Position numbers and translations under genes: made by a program
DNA from: Salsuginibacillus halophilus
GTDB lineage: Bacteria; Bacillota; Bacilli; Bacillales; Marinococcaceae
Direction: 5' to 3'
Length of the DNA: 64,000 nucleotides
Assembly: GCF_003014715.1 (NCBI RefSeq)
Contig: NZ_PYAV01000006.1
Location: 182,468 to 246,467, forward strand
Shown here: positions 50,702 to 59,962 of the stretch, in pieces
Layout: each line of letters begins with the position of its first letter
Numbering within the stretch: position 1 is the stretch's first letter
The notes under the pieces: model-generated
Seen by the model: the letters and a program-made list of their open reading frames with translations, nothing else
The model's database searches: none
What the model was told of the DNA's origin: nothing

Positions 50702-51738
50702 TGACAACAGCGAATGAAACAAACAGCGTAAAAGGCACCGACGCAAACCTCGGCGAACCGCTCGTGGAAGTGAATAATGTTAAAAAATACTTCCCGGTAA
50801 AAGGCGGCGTCCTTAAACGGAAGGTCGGTGATGTGAAAGCGGTCGATGACATCAGCTTCACAGTGTATAAAGGAGAAACGATTGGTATTGTTGGCGAATC
50901 CGGCTCCGGGAAATCAACGCTCGGGCGGATGATTATTCGCCTGCTCGATCCGACAGAAGGAGAAATCCGCTTTGATGGCGAAGATATTACAAACCTCCCA
51001 CAGCGGAAGATGCGGCCGCACCGGCGCAATATCCAAATGATTTTCCAAGACCCTTACGCATCTTTAAACCCGCGGATGAACATTGGTGAAATTATCGAGG
51101 AGCCGATGCTCATTCAAAACATGTTTACAAAACAAGAACGGGAAGAGCGGGTCGTTGATTTGTTAGAGCGCGTAGGTCTTGGCGCAGAAGCACGTAAGAA
51201 ATATCCGCACGAATTCTCCGGTGGACAGCGGCAGCGTATCGGAATTGCCCGCGCGTTATCGACGCGTCCGCAGATGATTATTGGTGACGAGCCGGTTTCT
51301 GCCTTGGACGTATCCGTGCAATCGCAGGTTTTGAATTTAATGGAGGACCTGCAGGATGAGTTTGATTTAACTTATATGTTTATTGCCCATGACTTAAGTG
51401 TTGTGAAACATATCAGCGACCGCGTAGGTGTCATGTATCTCGGACGAATGGCTGAGATTGCACCGAAAGATTCATTGTATGACAAGCCGCTGCATCCTTA
51501 CACGCAGGCGTTGATCTCGGCTGTACCATCAACAAATGTCGAGGAAAAGAAAGAGCGTCAAGTGTTAGAAGGAGACTTGCCGAGCCCGTCAAATCCGCCG
51601 GCAGGCTGTCCTTTTCACACGCGGTGCCCGGAAGCGCATGAGCGCTGTAAAGAAAAACGTCCGGAGCTCGCTCATATGGGTGAAGGGCATTACGTTGCCT
51701 GCCACTTATATACTGAACCAGGAGAACATGAAACGTAA
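50698..51738 (+). CDS. oppF: Oligopeptide/dipeptide ABC transporter ATPase (OppF type)
   Basis: 346 residues. Walker A GESGSGKSTLGRM, Q loop FQDPYASLNPR, signature FSGGQRQRIGIARAL, Walker B MIIGDEPVSALDVS, and the C-terminal Cys extension (CPFHTRCPEAHERCKEK, ACHLYT). Pairs with the OppD-type subunit to energise the importer. Confidence 0.94.
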   Translation: MMTTANETNSVKGTDANLGEPLVEVNNVKKYFPVKGGVLKRKVGDVKAVDDISFTVYKGETIGIVGESGSGKSTLGRMIIRLLDPTEGEIRFDGEDITNLPQRKMRPHRRNIQMIFQDPYASLNPRMNIGEIIEEPMLIQNMFTKQEREERVVDLLERVGLGAEARKKYPHEFSGGQRQRIGIARALSTRPQMIIGDEPVSALDVSVQSQVLNLMEDLQDEFDLTYMFIAHDLSVVKHISDRVGVMYLGRMAEIAPKDSLYDKPLHPYTQALISAVPSTNVEEKKERQVLEGDLPSPSNPPAGCPFHTRCPEAHERCKEKRPELAHMGEGHYVACHLYTEPGEHET

Positions 51739-51848
51739 AGCATATGTTCATGATTATTCTATGTGGGGGGTGACGTTACACGAGAGTCAGCTTGATTAGG
51801 GGAGTCACGTAAAGCATTATCTTGATTCAAATCAAAGGGGGAACTAAA

Positions 51849-53684
51849 GTGAAGCAGAAAAGTTTATGGTATTTGTTGATCGCCATGCTCACTTTCGGAC
51901 TTTTACTCGCAGCGTGCGGTGGAGATCCGGATGAGTTTGAAGAAGAAGAAGGCGGCGATGGTGTAGACGACGATCCAATTGAAGAAGACGATGACGATGA
52001 TGACGATGACGCGACTGAAGAAGATGAAGATGGTGATGAAGAAGCAGGTGAACCTCAGGACGGCGGTAACGTAAACCTTGCGATGTACTCCGCGCCTGAA
52101 CACCAGTTCAACCCAATCTATTACACTTCCAGCTATGATAACAACATCATTGAATTCATGTATGAGTCTTTATTTACACAAGATGAAGATCTTGAGTTCT
52201 ACAACCAGCTTGCTGAAGATACAGAAATGAATGATGATCAGACTGAGTTTGTTGTAACACTTCGTGACGATGTTGAATGGCACGATGGCGAGCCGTTCAC
52301 AGCAGAAGACGTAGAGTTCACTTACACGACAATTGCTGATCCTGATTACATTGGTGTGCGTCAAAGCTATGCCGATGACCTTGCCGGCTATGAAGAATTT
52401 AATAGCGGCGAAACGGATGAGTTCGAAGGTGTGGAAGCAACAGGCGAACATGAAGTTACGTTCCGCTGGGATGAGCCGACAGTAACAGAACATTATGAAA
52501 CTGGATTCCCAATCATTCCAAAGCACGTATTTGAAGACTACAATGCAGGTCAGGAGCTTGAAGAAGCTGACGAGTCCAGCGAAGCTGGTCAAATTGTAGG
52601 TACAGGACCATTCTCTCTTGAAGAAGTAACAGAAGGTGAATCTTACGTTCTTGAAGCGAATGAAAACTACTGGGGCGGCGAGCCGAACCTTGACACAGTA
52701 ACTTGGGAAGTTATCGACCAGGCAGTTATGACCGGTCTCCTTGAAAACGGCGACATCCACGGCGTATTTGAGCCGGACGGTGTAGCGCCGACAGACATTG
52801 ATAATGTAGAACAGCTTGATAACATCACGCTTTATCAGCCACAGGACCTTGGTTATCAGTACCTAGGCTTCAAGATGGCACACCGCCCGTCTGAAGACGT
52901 AGAAGCTGGTACTGTAGATACGGATAACTTCGAGCCGAACGAAAAACTTCAGGACAAAGAAGTGCGTCAGGCAATTGCTTATGCGCTTGACCGCGAAGGT
53001 ATGGTAGAAGGTCTCTTGCACGGTTCTGGTCAAGTCCTTCATGCACCATTCCCTGAAGCTTCCTGGGCTTATGATGAAGATGCACCTGTCCGTTATGATC
53101 AAGACCCAGAAGCTGCACAAGAGCTGCTTGCAGAAGCTGGTTATGAAGATGTAACAGACGACGGCTTTGTCGAAGATCCTGATGGTGAAGAATTTGTTTT
53201 GAACCTTGAATACCCAACAGGTAACGAACCACGTGAGCGTGCTGCAATCGTTATTCAGGAAAACCTTGAAGAAGTAGGTATCAATGTTGACCTGCAGGAT
53301 CCACGTGAATTCTCTGCACACGCAGACCGTGTTGAAGAAGATGCACAAGAGATGGATATGTACTTGATGGGCTGGAGCCTTGCTTCCGGCGACCCGGACC
53401 CGTCCAACTACTTCCAGTCTGATCAGCCGTACAACTACACGCGCTGGAACGATGAAACAAGTGACCAGCTGCTTCAAGATGCAACAGCAGCGCCTGATGC
53501 ATTTGAAGATGAGTACCGCGAAGAAGTTTACGCTGAATGGGCAAACCATGTATCTGAGGAACTACCAAAAGTCTTCCTCTGGTCCATGATCAATAACTTC
53601 GCCTATGCGGACAGCTTTGGCGGCGTAACTGAGAACCCGGTTAACATGTACAAAGACACTCACGAATGGTACATCGAAGAATAA
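51849..53684 (+). CDS. oppA: Oligopeptide-binding lipoprotein (OppA/DppE family)
   Basis: 611 residues from GTG at 51849 after AAAGGGGG. Lipoprotein signal with lipobox LAAC (Cys23), then a linker of about 45 residues that is nearly all Asp, Glu and Gly (26-72), then a family 5 solute-binding domain (PLYQPQDLGYQYLGF-like region, VRQAIAYALDREGMVEGLLHGSG). Captures extracellular peptides. The acidic linker and surface fit a protein exposed to high salt. Nine upstream codons are excluded. Confidence 0.93.
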   Translation: MKQKSLWYLLIAMLTFGLLLAACGGDPDEFEEEEGGDGVDDDPIEEDDDDDDDDATEEDEDGDEEAGEPQDGGNVNLAMYSAPEHQFNPIYYTSSYDNNIIEFMYESLFTQDEDLEFYNQLAEDTEMNDDQTEFVVTLRDDVEWHDGEPFTAEDVEFTYTTIADPDYIGVRQSYADDLAGYEEFNSGETDEFEGVEATGEHEVTFRWDEPTVTEHYETGFPIIPKHVFEDYNAGQELEEADESSEAGQIVGTGPFSLEEVTEGESYVLEANENYWGGEPNLDTVTWEVIDQAVMTGLLENGDIHGVFEPDGVAPTDIDNVEQLDNITLYQPQDLGYQYLGFKMAHRPSEDVEAGTVDTDNFEPNEKLQDKEVRQAIAYALDREGMVEGLLHGSGQVLHAPFPEASWAYDEDAPVRYDQDPEAAQELLAEAGYEDVTDDGFVEDPDGEEFVLNLEYPTGNEPRERAAIVIQENLEEVGINVDLQDPREFSAHADRVEEDAQEMDMYLMGWSLASGDPDPSNYFQSDQPYNYTRWNDETSDQLLQDATAAPDAFEDEYREEVYAEWANHVSEELPKVFLWSMINNFAYADSFGGVTENPVNMYKDTHEWYIEE

Positions 53685-53704
53685 GTCACTGAAATAGCGT
53701 AAGA

Positions 53705-53737
53705 GGGCGCTTGGTGGTCCTGCCAGGCGCCCTTTTT
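53705..53737 (+). terminator. Terminator between oppA and the permease genes
   Basis: GGGCGCTTGG/CCAGGCGCCC stem (one G-U pair) followed by five T. Likely partial, so that the binding protein is made in excess over the permeases. Confidence 0.88.
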
Positions 53738-53765
53738 ACGAGTGATGATGCAGGAGGAGGGCAAT

Positions 53766-54710
53766 ATGTACAAGTATATTCTGCGGCGCGTACTTGTCTT
53801 CATTCCAATGCTTTTCCTCGTCACTGTTATCGTGTTCACCCTTGCTATGCTGGCACCAGGTGATCCTTTAACTGGACAAGTGTTAGACCCAAACATTGAC
53901 CCGGAAGTATTGGAAGAAAGGCGGGACGCACTCGGATTAAATGATCCACCGCCCGTACAGTATTGGAACTGGCTGCAAGAAGTAGGGCAGGGGAACTTGG
54001 GTGATTCTCTGCATTATTCCGGCCGTACCGTTGAAGAATTAATTTTGGCCAGGGTGCCAAACACGATAAATTTAGCGGTCTTTTCATTATTTGTTACGAT
54101 CGTTGTTGGTCTGCCGCTCGGGATTTATTCTGCGCGTAAACAATATACGCCGGCTGACTATGCAGCGACGACATTTGGTTTCTTTGGTCTTTCGATGCCG
54201 AACTTCTTCTTCGGTTTGATTGCAATCTATGTATTTGCCTTCCAGCTTGGCTGGTTTCCGGCCAGGGGGACAGGTGACGGCACGTTATTAAGCACCATTC
54301 ATCACTTAGTACTGCCGGGGATTACGCTTGGTTTGGCAAGTACTGCAATTTACATGCGTTACATACGTTCGGAAGTGTTAGACGTTATGGGCAGCGACTA
54401 TATCCGGACGGCGCGTGCAAAAGGTTTGACAGACGGCACAGTTTTGTATAAGCATACGCTTCGTAACTCATTGATCCCGATTATTACATTGATGGGTTTT
54501 GAATTTGGTACATTATTAAGTGGTGCGGTTGTTGTTGAAGCTGTGTTCAGCTTTCCAGGTATGGGGCAGTTGTTCTTAACCGGCATTCAAAACAATGACT
54601 TCCCGTTAATTATGGGTATCAACTTAGTCGTTGGTATAACCATTCTTGTTGGAAACCTAATTGCTGATATTTTATATGCGGTTGTCGATCCGCGAATTCG
54701 CTACGATTGA
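53766..54710 (+). CDS. oppB: Peptide ABC transporter permease (OppB type)
   Basis: 314 residues from ATG at 53766 (AGGAGG upstream). MYKYILRRVLVFIPMLFLVT start, six membrane helices and the inner-membrane permease motif region YIRTARAKGLTDGTVLYKHTLRNSLIPI. Forms the membrane channel with the OppC-type subunit. Confidence 0.94.
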   Translation: MYKYILRRVLVFIPMLFLVTVIVFTLAMLAPGDPLTGQVLDPNIDPEVLEERRDALGLNDPPPVQYWNWLQEVGQGNLGDSLHYSGRTVEELILARVPNTINLAVFSLFVTIVVGLPLGIYSARKQYTPADYAATTFGFFGLSMPNFFFGLIAIYVFAFQLGWFPARGTGDGTLLSTIHHLVLPGITLGLASTAIYMRYIRSEVLDVMGSDYIRTARAKGLTDGTVLYKHTLRNSLIPIITLMGFEFGTLLSGAVVVEAVFSFPGMGQLFLTGIQNNDFPLIMGINLVVGITILVGNLIADILYAVVDPRIRYD

Positions 54711-54721
54711 GGTGAAGTTGT

Positions 54722-55669
54722 ATGAGTGAACCGAGAACTCCAGAAGAACAAACAGACAACCAGCCTAACCCACCTGAACCGAGCGAAGCGCAGGAGCCGA
54801 CAAAAAACGAGAAGCAGCAAAGTCCGACCGGCATTATCATTCGGCGCTTTTTGAAAAATAAGCTTGCCGTTTTCGGATTAATTATGTTGGTCTTGATTAC
54901 CACGGTGTCTTTTAGTGCGCCGTTAATTACCGAGCACGACCCGACCAGCACAGATATGTTAAACATTCATGCTGACCCGAGCAGTGAACATATTCTCGGG
55001 ACAAACGGTGTCGGTCAGGATAACTTCGCCCGCCTACTTTACGGAGGCCAGATCTCAATCCAGATCGGCTTGTACATCGCTGCCATTGTTACAGTAATTG
55101 GCGTTGTACTTGGCTCCCTGGCTGGATATTACGGGGGCCGGGTAGATGGTGCGATCATGCGCTTTACTGATTTGTTCCTCGTACTGCCGTTCCTGCTTTT
55201 AGTATTAACGGTTGTAACAATTCTGCAGGAGACAACGTTGACTATCTTTGTGATTACACTCGGTTTAATCGTCTGGCCGAATATTACAAGGATTCTGCGA
55301 GGAACGTATTTGTCGCTTCGTGAGCAGGAGTTCGTTTTAAGTGCAAAATCCATTGGGGCTTCTGATTTCCGGATCATGCGTAAACACTTGCTGCCAAACG
55401 CGGTAGGTCCGATTATCGTTAACGCAACCGTTATTATGGCGCAGATGATCATTTTAGAATCGGCTTTAAGCTTCCTCGGGTTTGGTATCCCGGAGCCGAC
55501 CCCAACGTGGGGTTCGATGCTTGATGAAGCAAGAAACCTCGGGATCTTAACCGGCCAGCCGCATATGTGGCTGCCACCGGGCTTGATGATTGTATTAACT
55601 GTCCTGTCTATTAACTTCATTGGTGATGCTTTACGTGATGCATTTGACCCGAAAAGTAAATCTCGTTAA
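54722..55669 (+). CDS. oppC: Peptide ABC transporter permease (OppC type)
   Basis: 315 residues. A hydrophilic N-terminal tail of about 40 residues (Pro/Glu-rich) precedes RRFLKNKLAVFGLIMLVLI; six helices; permease motif FVLSAKSIGASDFRIMRKHLLPNAVGPI; ends FIGDALRDAFDPKSKSR as usual for OppC/DppC. Starts 11 bases after the OppB-type gene. Confidence 0.95.
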   Translation: MSEPRTPEEQTDNQPNPPEPSEAQEPTKNEKQQSPTGIIIRRFLKNKLAVFGLIMLVLITTVSFSAPLITEHDPTSTDMLNIHADPSSEHILGTNGVGQDNFARLLYGGQISIQIGLYIAAIVTVIGVVLGSLAGYYGGRVDGAIMRFTDLFLVLPFLLLVLTVVTILQETTLTIFVITLGLIVWPNITRILRGTYLSLREQEFVLSAKSIGASDFRIMRKHLLPNAVGPIIVNATVIMAQMIILESALSFLGFGIPEPTPTWGSMLDEARNLGILTGQPHMWLPPGLMIVLTVLSINFIGDALRDAFDPKSKSR

Positions 55670-55681
55670 TACGTGACTGTG

Positions 55682-55702
55682 GGCCCTGACTTGTTCAGGG
55701 CC
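55682..55702 (+). terminator. opp operon terminator candidate
   Basis: GGCCCTG/CAGGGCC stem 12 bases past the last opp gene, with a short T run (TTTCCC). Confidence 0.6.
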
Positions 55703-55738
55703 TTTCCCTGTTGATCACAAAAAATTTTTCGAAAGTGG

Positions 55739-55767
55739 TTGTCATAGTATAAGGGATGTGCTAATAT
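55739..55767 (+). promoter_or_regulatory. tRNA-Ser promoter
   Basis: TTGTCA, 17-base spacer, TAATAT (continuing TAATATAAT), 25 bases before the tRNA. Confidence 0.7.
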
Positions 55768-55792
55768 AATCTTTGTCGGAAAAAGTTTATAC

Positions 55793-55885
55793 GGAGGAGT
55801 ACCCAAGTCTGGCTGAAGGGAGCGGTCTTGAAAACCGCCAGGAGGTTAGCGCCTCGCGGGGGTTCGAATCCCTCCTCCTCCGCCA
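55793..55885 (+). tRNA. tRNA-Ser (TGA)
   Basis: 93 bases with a long variable arm. Acceptor GGAGGAG/CTCCTCC, anticodon loop CTTGAAA giving TGA, T loop GGTTCGAATCC, discriminator G and encoded CCA. Confidence 0.97.
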
Positions 55886-56063
55886 TTTAAAAAGATTTTA
55901 AGATTGATGATGACGCACTCAAGCATAACTTTGCGCTGCAGAGTTATGCTTTATTAATGATGATAGGTGCATGGCGGCACCAGTGAAGCACTTGTACTGG
56001 GAATACGGGTGTTCTATGATATTTTAAATAGATCAAAATTATGCAAAACAGGTGGTGATTAAC

Positions 56064-57050
56064 GTGGCAGAACAGCAGCCTTACCGCGTTCTGTTGTATT
56101 ACTTGTTCACACACATTGAAAATCCTGAAGAGGTGACACAGGAGCACTTGGACTTCTGTAAAGACCTTGGGCTGCGTGGGCGTATTCTTATCGCAGAAGA
56201 AGGTATTAATGGTACAGTGTCCGGCACGATAGAACAAACGGATGCGTACATGGAAGCGATGAAAAACGACCCTCGTTTTAAAGACATTGTTTTTAAGATT
56301 GAGGAATCGGCCGAACACGCATTTAAAAAAATGCATGTCCGCTACCGGAGTGAATTGGTTACACTTCGGATGGACGAAGAGGAATACGTTGATCCGCGCG
56401 AGCGTACGGCAGAGCATTTAACGCCGAAAGAGTTTTATGAGGAAATGCAGCGCGACGATGTGGTCATTCTTGATACACGTAATACGTATGAGTATGATCT
56501 CGGTCATTTCCGCGGTGCGGTACGTCCGGATATTGAAGCGTTCCGCGAACTGCCGGAATGGATCGAAAACAATAAAGATATGCTTGAAGGTAAGCGTGTG
56601 TTAACGTATTGTACCGGCGGCATCCGCTGTGAAAAATTCACGGGCTGGATGCAGGAGTCAGGCATTGAAAACGTTGCTCAGCTTGAAGGTGGAATTATTT
56701 CTTACGGGCAGGACGAAGAAGTAGAGGGCCGTCTTTGGGATGGTCAGTGCTATGTATTTGATCAACGCATTAGTGTGCCGGTGAACCAAGTAGAACACGT
56801 CGTTGTCGGACGCGATCATTTTACCGGAGAACCGTGTGAGCGCTATGTAAATTGTGCTAATCCTGAATGCGACACGCAGATTCTCGCTTCAGAAGAAAGT
56901 GAGTACAAATACATGCGTGCGTGCTGTCACGACTGCCGGGTGCACCCTCGAAACCGTTATATTGCAGCACATGAGCTCTCGAATGAAGAGGTGGAACGCC
57001 GGCTGCAGGTGATCGAAAAAGAAAAACAGAACGAGCCGGTAAACACTTAA
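56064..57050 (+). CDS. trhO: tRNA uridine-34 hydroxylase TrhO (rhodanese family)
   Basis: 328 residues. N-terminal domain [13 protein letters not shown] with [17 protein letters not shown], then a rhodanese domain with active-site Cys in [15 protein letters not shown], and a Cys-rich C terminus ([21 protein letters not shown]) that may bind zinc. Oxygen-dependent hydroxylation of wobble U34 is the known activity of the family. Start chosen at GTG 56064, six bases after AGGTGGTG; GTG codons at 56052 and 56055 overlap that site. Confidence 0.93.
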   Translation: MAEQQPYRVLLYYLFTHIENPEEVTQEHLDFCKDLGLRGRILIAEEGINGTVSGTIEQTDAYMEAMKNDPRFKDIVFKIEESAEHAFKKMHVRYRSELVTLRMDEEEYVDPRERTAEHLTPKEFYEEMQRDDVVILDTRNTYEYDLGHFRGAVRPDIEAFRELPEWIENNKDMLEGKRVLTYCTGGIRCEKFTGWMQESGIENVAQLEGGIISYGQDEEVEGRLWDGQCYVFDQRISVPVNQVEHVVVGRDHFTGEPCERYVNCANPECDTQILASEESEYKYMRACCHDCRVHPRNRYIAAHELSNEEVERRLQVIEKEKQNEPVNT

Positions 57051-57080
57051 GTGTTACTTTTATATAATGATGGATTTAAC

Positions 57081-57117
57081 AGCTGGGGCTTTCAACTAAG
57101 AAAGCCTCAGCTTTTTC
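57081..57117 (+). terminator. trhO terminator
   Basis: AGCTGGGGCTTTC/GAAAGCCTCAGCT stem (one G-U-type mismatch) followed by TTTTC. Confidence 0.9.
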
Positions 57118-57228
57118 AGTACGAACGCTGAAATTTCTCAATTCATGTCTCGTTTGCTAAAATGAACTTAGATGTTAAACGAAAAGGTCGCGCAAATGTG
57201 TTGTGACCTAAATCTTTGGGGGAAGCTC

Positions 57229-58770
57229 ATGTTTTTGGATGCATTTGGTTCTGATTCTTATATATTGCTCGCAGCACTGTTGTTAATCAGCGGTGTCATT
57301 GTGGCAAAATTCTCCACCCGCATCGGCGTACCAGCCCTCGTTTTATTTATTCTGGTCGGGATGTTGATCGGTAGTGACGGACTAGGTGTCATTTATTTCG
57401 ATAACGCAGAAGCTGCTCAAACCATTGGAATATTTGCGCTTATCGTTATCCTGTTTGAAGGTGGTCTGCAAACGAAGTGGTCAACGGTGCGCTCGGTAGC
57501 CAAGCCTGCGCTTTCCCTTGCAACATTGGGTGTTTTTCTCACGTCTTCCATCGTAGCTTTTACTGCATGGCTCGTATTTAATATCACTTGGTATGAAGCC
57601 TTTTTATTCGGCGCCATTGTAGGTTCAACAGACGCAGCTGCCGTGTTTGCTGCGCTGAAAGAGCGAAACATTAAAGCGCGCCTCGGCGCTACACTTGAAG
57701 CTGAATCTGGTACAAACGATCCAATGGCGGTGTTTCTAACATTATCATTTATCGAACTCGCGCTTGGAGACGGAGGCAGCCTAGTGGCAATGGTACCGGA
57801 CTTCTTTTGGCAGATGGGTGTCGGGTTAGGTATCGGTTATTTGATCGGCCGGTTGAGTTCTTGGGCCATTAATCACATTAACTTAGAATCCAGTGGCTTG
57901 TATCCAATCTTTTCAGTTGCCTTTGCGCTGCTTACATACAGCGTCGCCTCCTTTGTCGAGGCGAGTGGCTTTTTAGCAGTTTACGTTGCCGCACTTGTGA
58001 TAGGAAACTCAGAATTAACATATCGCTACTCTATTTTTCAGTTCAACGAAGGTTTTGCCTGGATGGCACAAATTCTCATGTTTATCATTCTCGGGCTGCT
58101 GGCGTTTCCTGAGCAGGTTTTCTCAGTAGAAGTTATTATGTACGGGCTGTTACTCTCGTTTGTGCTCATGTTTATTGCCCGTCCGGCTGCTGTGTTTTTA
58201 TCAACGCTTGGGATGAAGTTTTCTTTTAAAGAACGTCTCTTTTTGTCCTGGGCTGGACTGCGTGGTGCTGTACCTATCGTATTAGCAACGTTTCCGGTCG
58301 TTGCTGGTCTCGAGATGAGCGGTCTATTCTTTAACGTCGTTTTCTTCGTCGTTTTAACATCTGCGCTCATTCAAGGATCGACCATTTCACCGCTTGCAAA
58401 AGCCCTCAAGCTGACAGGGCCGAAAAAGGATACGCCGCACCATGCAATCGAATTAATTTCGATCGGTAAAGCTAATGCGGAGATGGTTCAATATAAAGTT
58501 GATGAGAATAGTAAAATTGTTGGCCAAAAACTTCATGAAATTCCGTTTCCAAATAAAGCAAATGTGAGTGCGATTGTACGCGATGAAACATTAATCACGC
58601 CGTACGGAGAGACAGAAATTCATTCCGGCGATTTTCTCTATATTTTAGTTTCGCGTAAAGAACATGAAGCGCTCAAGCAGGTACTTCATTCCAAACGCAC
58701 GAAAAAACCGTTGAGAAAGAGCAAAAACACTGGTGGCGTAGAAAATAAAGCAGGTGACAAAAATGAATGA
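57229..58770 (+). CDS. CPA1-family potassium or sodium/proton antiporter with TrkA-C domain
   Basis: 513 residues from ATG at 57229 (GGGGGAAG upstream). About 12-13 membrane helices with conserved LFILVGMLIGSDGLG, GSTDAAAVFAALKERN and ESGTNDPMAVFLTL, then a cytoplasmic RCK_C/TrkA-C domain (about 415-490, IVGQKLHEIPFPNKANVSAIVRD) and basic tail. Resembles NhaP2/CvrA-type exchangers. TrkA-C domains bind c-di-AMP in some proteins, which would connect it to gdpP. The 3' end overlaps tadA by eight bases. Confidence 0.9.
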   Translation: MFLDAFGSDSYILLAALLLISGVIVAKFSTRIGVPALVLFILVGMLIGSDGLGVIYFDNAEAAQTIGIFALIVILFEGGLQTKWSTVRSVAKPALSLATLGVFLTSSIVAFTAWLVFNITWYEAFLFGAIVGSTDAAAVFAALKERNIKARLGATLEAESGTNDPMAVFLTLSFIELALGDGGSLVAMVPDFFWQMGVGLGIGYLIGRLSSWAINHINLESSGLYPIFSVAFALLTYSVASFVEASGFLAVYVAALVIGNSELTYRYSIFQFNEGFAWMAQILMFIILGLLAFPEQVFSVEVIMYGLLLSFVLMFIARPAAVFLSTLGMKFSFKERLFLSWAGLRGAVPIVLATFPVVAGLEMSGLFFNVVFFVVLTSALIQGSTISPLAKALKLTGPKKDTPHHAIELISIGKANAEMVQYKVDENSKIVGQKLHEIPFPNKANVSAIVRDETLITPYGETEIHSGDFLYILVSRKEHEALKQVLHSKRTKKPLRKSKNTGGVENKAGDKNE

Positions 58771-59233
58771 TGAAGCTTGGATGGAAGAAGCATTAAAAGC
58801 TGCGGATCAAGCTGAAGCACTCGGAGAGGTACCGATCGGTGCCGTGATTGTAAAAGACGGTATGTGCATTGCTTCAGGTTACAACTTAAGAGAAACGACC
58901 CAGCAGGCAGAAGCGCACGCGGAAATGGCGGCTATTCAGAAAGCATGTGAGGTGACAGGTTTCTGGCGCTTAGAAGGATGTACATTGTATGTCACCCTAG
59001 AGCCATGCCCGATGTGTGCAGGTGCTATCATCCAATCACGAATTGACCGGGTTGTATTTGGTGCATATGATCCAAAAGCGGGTTGTGCAGGTACGCTTTT
59101 TAATCTGCTTGAGGATGAGCAGTTTAACCATCAAGCGGAAGTAGCAGGCGGTGTACTTGAGCATGAGTGCGGTGAACGGTTGTCAGCATTTTTCCGTGAG
59201 CTCCGGAAAAAACGTAAAAACAAACAGAGCTGA
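58763..59233 (+). CDS. tadA: tRNA-specific adenosine deaminase TadA
   Basis: 156 residues from ATG at 58763 with AGGTGA upstream. Zinc deaminase motif HAEMAAIQKA (His and catalytic Glu) and PCPMCAGAI (two Cys ligands). Converts A34 to inosine in tRNA-Arg(ACG). The upstream GTG at 58754 lies within the ribosome site. Confidence 0.97.
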   Translation: MNDEAWMEEALKAADQAEALGEVPIGAVIVKDGMCIASGYNLRETTQQAEAHAEMAAIQKACEVTGFWRLEGCTLYVTLEPCPMCAGAIIQSRIDRVVFGAYDPKAGCAGTLFNLLEDEQFNHQAEVAGGVLEHECGERLSAFFRELRKKRKNKQS

Positions 59234-59303
59234 CAGCTTGGTCTTAATAAGCTTCTCATGATATCCTTTTAAGAGAAGGTTTTAGATAAAGGAGGGACGT
59301 ATC

Positions 59304-59465
59304 ATGCGGCCCAACCAGTTTTCCGCAGAAACCGCACAAATGATTGCTGAAAAGCTGAACATGCCAATTGAACATGTGATGCACACACCCCCGCACATTT
59401 TGACGGCAAAATTAAGTGAGCTTGAAGAAAAGGAATCGCCGGATGAAGAGGACGAAAAAGCGTAA
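59304..59465 (+). CDS. YycC-like small acidic protein
   Basis: 53 residues, shorter than most callers accept; AAGGAGG lies seven bases before the ATG. The sequence begins MRPNQFSAETAQMIAEKLNM and continues PIEHVMHTPPHILTAKLSEL, then an acidic tail. This resembles the small YycC family (MRP...SAETA...LN.P.E..MH.P.HIL). Function unknown. Stands alone between tadA and the SRP RNA. Confidence 0.75.
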   Translation: MRPNQFSAETAQMIAEKLNMPIEHVMHTPPHILTAKLSELEEKESPDEEDEKA

Positions 59466-59490
59466 TACGTGTCGAATGCTGTTTCGGTTA

Positions 59491-59519
59491 TTGCATTCAG
59501 CCCTTTTTCAAGTTATAAT
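59491..59519 (+). promoter_or_regulatory. SRP RNA promoter
   Basis: TTGCAT, 17-base spacer, perfect TATAAT (59514-59519), ending about 25 bases before the RNA. Confidence 0.85.
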
Positions 59520-59544
59520 GAGTCTTGCGCTCAAAAAGCGCCTG

Positions 59545-59831
59545 AACATGCTAACCAATTTGTCGTGCTAAGCGGGGAGGTAGCGGTGCCCTTTTCTCGC
59601 AATCCGCTATAGCGAGGCCGAATTCCTTACCCGAGGTCTTTCAACTGTGAGGTCTGACCTGTGCAAGTGGTGTTGACACCCGGGTTCTGCGCAACGGAAA
59701 CCCGCAAACCCTGTCAGGTCCGGAAGGAAGCAGCAGTAAGCGGCCCCTTCCGTGTGCCGCAGAGTCGCCTGGGTCGAGCAAACTGCACAGGTAACGCTCA
59801 TGGTTGTTAGATCGAAGGAAGGTGCACGGCA
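59545..59831 (+). ncRNA. scr: Signal recognition particle RNA (large Bacillus type, scRNA)
   Basis: Contains GTGCTAAGCGGGGAGGTAG with GGTGCCC (Alu domain), the SRP54-binding core GTCAGGTCCGGAAGGAAGC with AGCAGTAAG, TGTGCCGCAGAGTCGCCTGG, and a 3' end GAAGGTGCACGG, all as in the 271-nt B. subtilis scRNA. Ends are approximate; the primary transcript probably starts near 59526 and is processed. With Ffh it targets membrane and secreted proteins. Confidence 0.97.
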
Positions 59832-59850
59832 TTAAATGATAAAATAAAGC

Positions 59851-59887
59851 AACGGTCTCCTCTGGGTTCAAGGGGAGGCCGTTTTTT
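59851..59887 (+). terminator. SRP RNA terminator
   Basis: AACGGTCTCC/GGAGGCCGTT stem followed by six T. Confidence 0.92.
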
Positions 59888-59899
59888 GTAAACTGCGTT

Positions 59900-59928
59900 T
59901 TGAAAACAAAGCGCCGAACAAGTATAAT
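59900..59928 (+). promoter_or_regulatory. dnaX operon promoter
   Basis: TTGAAA, 17-base spacer, TATAAT. It contains the upstream in-frame TTG codon, so the dnaX start must be further downstream. Confidence 0.85.
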
Positions 59929-59962
59929 AAAGTTTGAACCGACAAGAGAGGAGGGGACTCAC

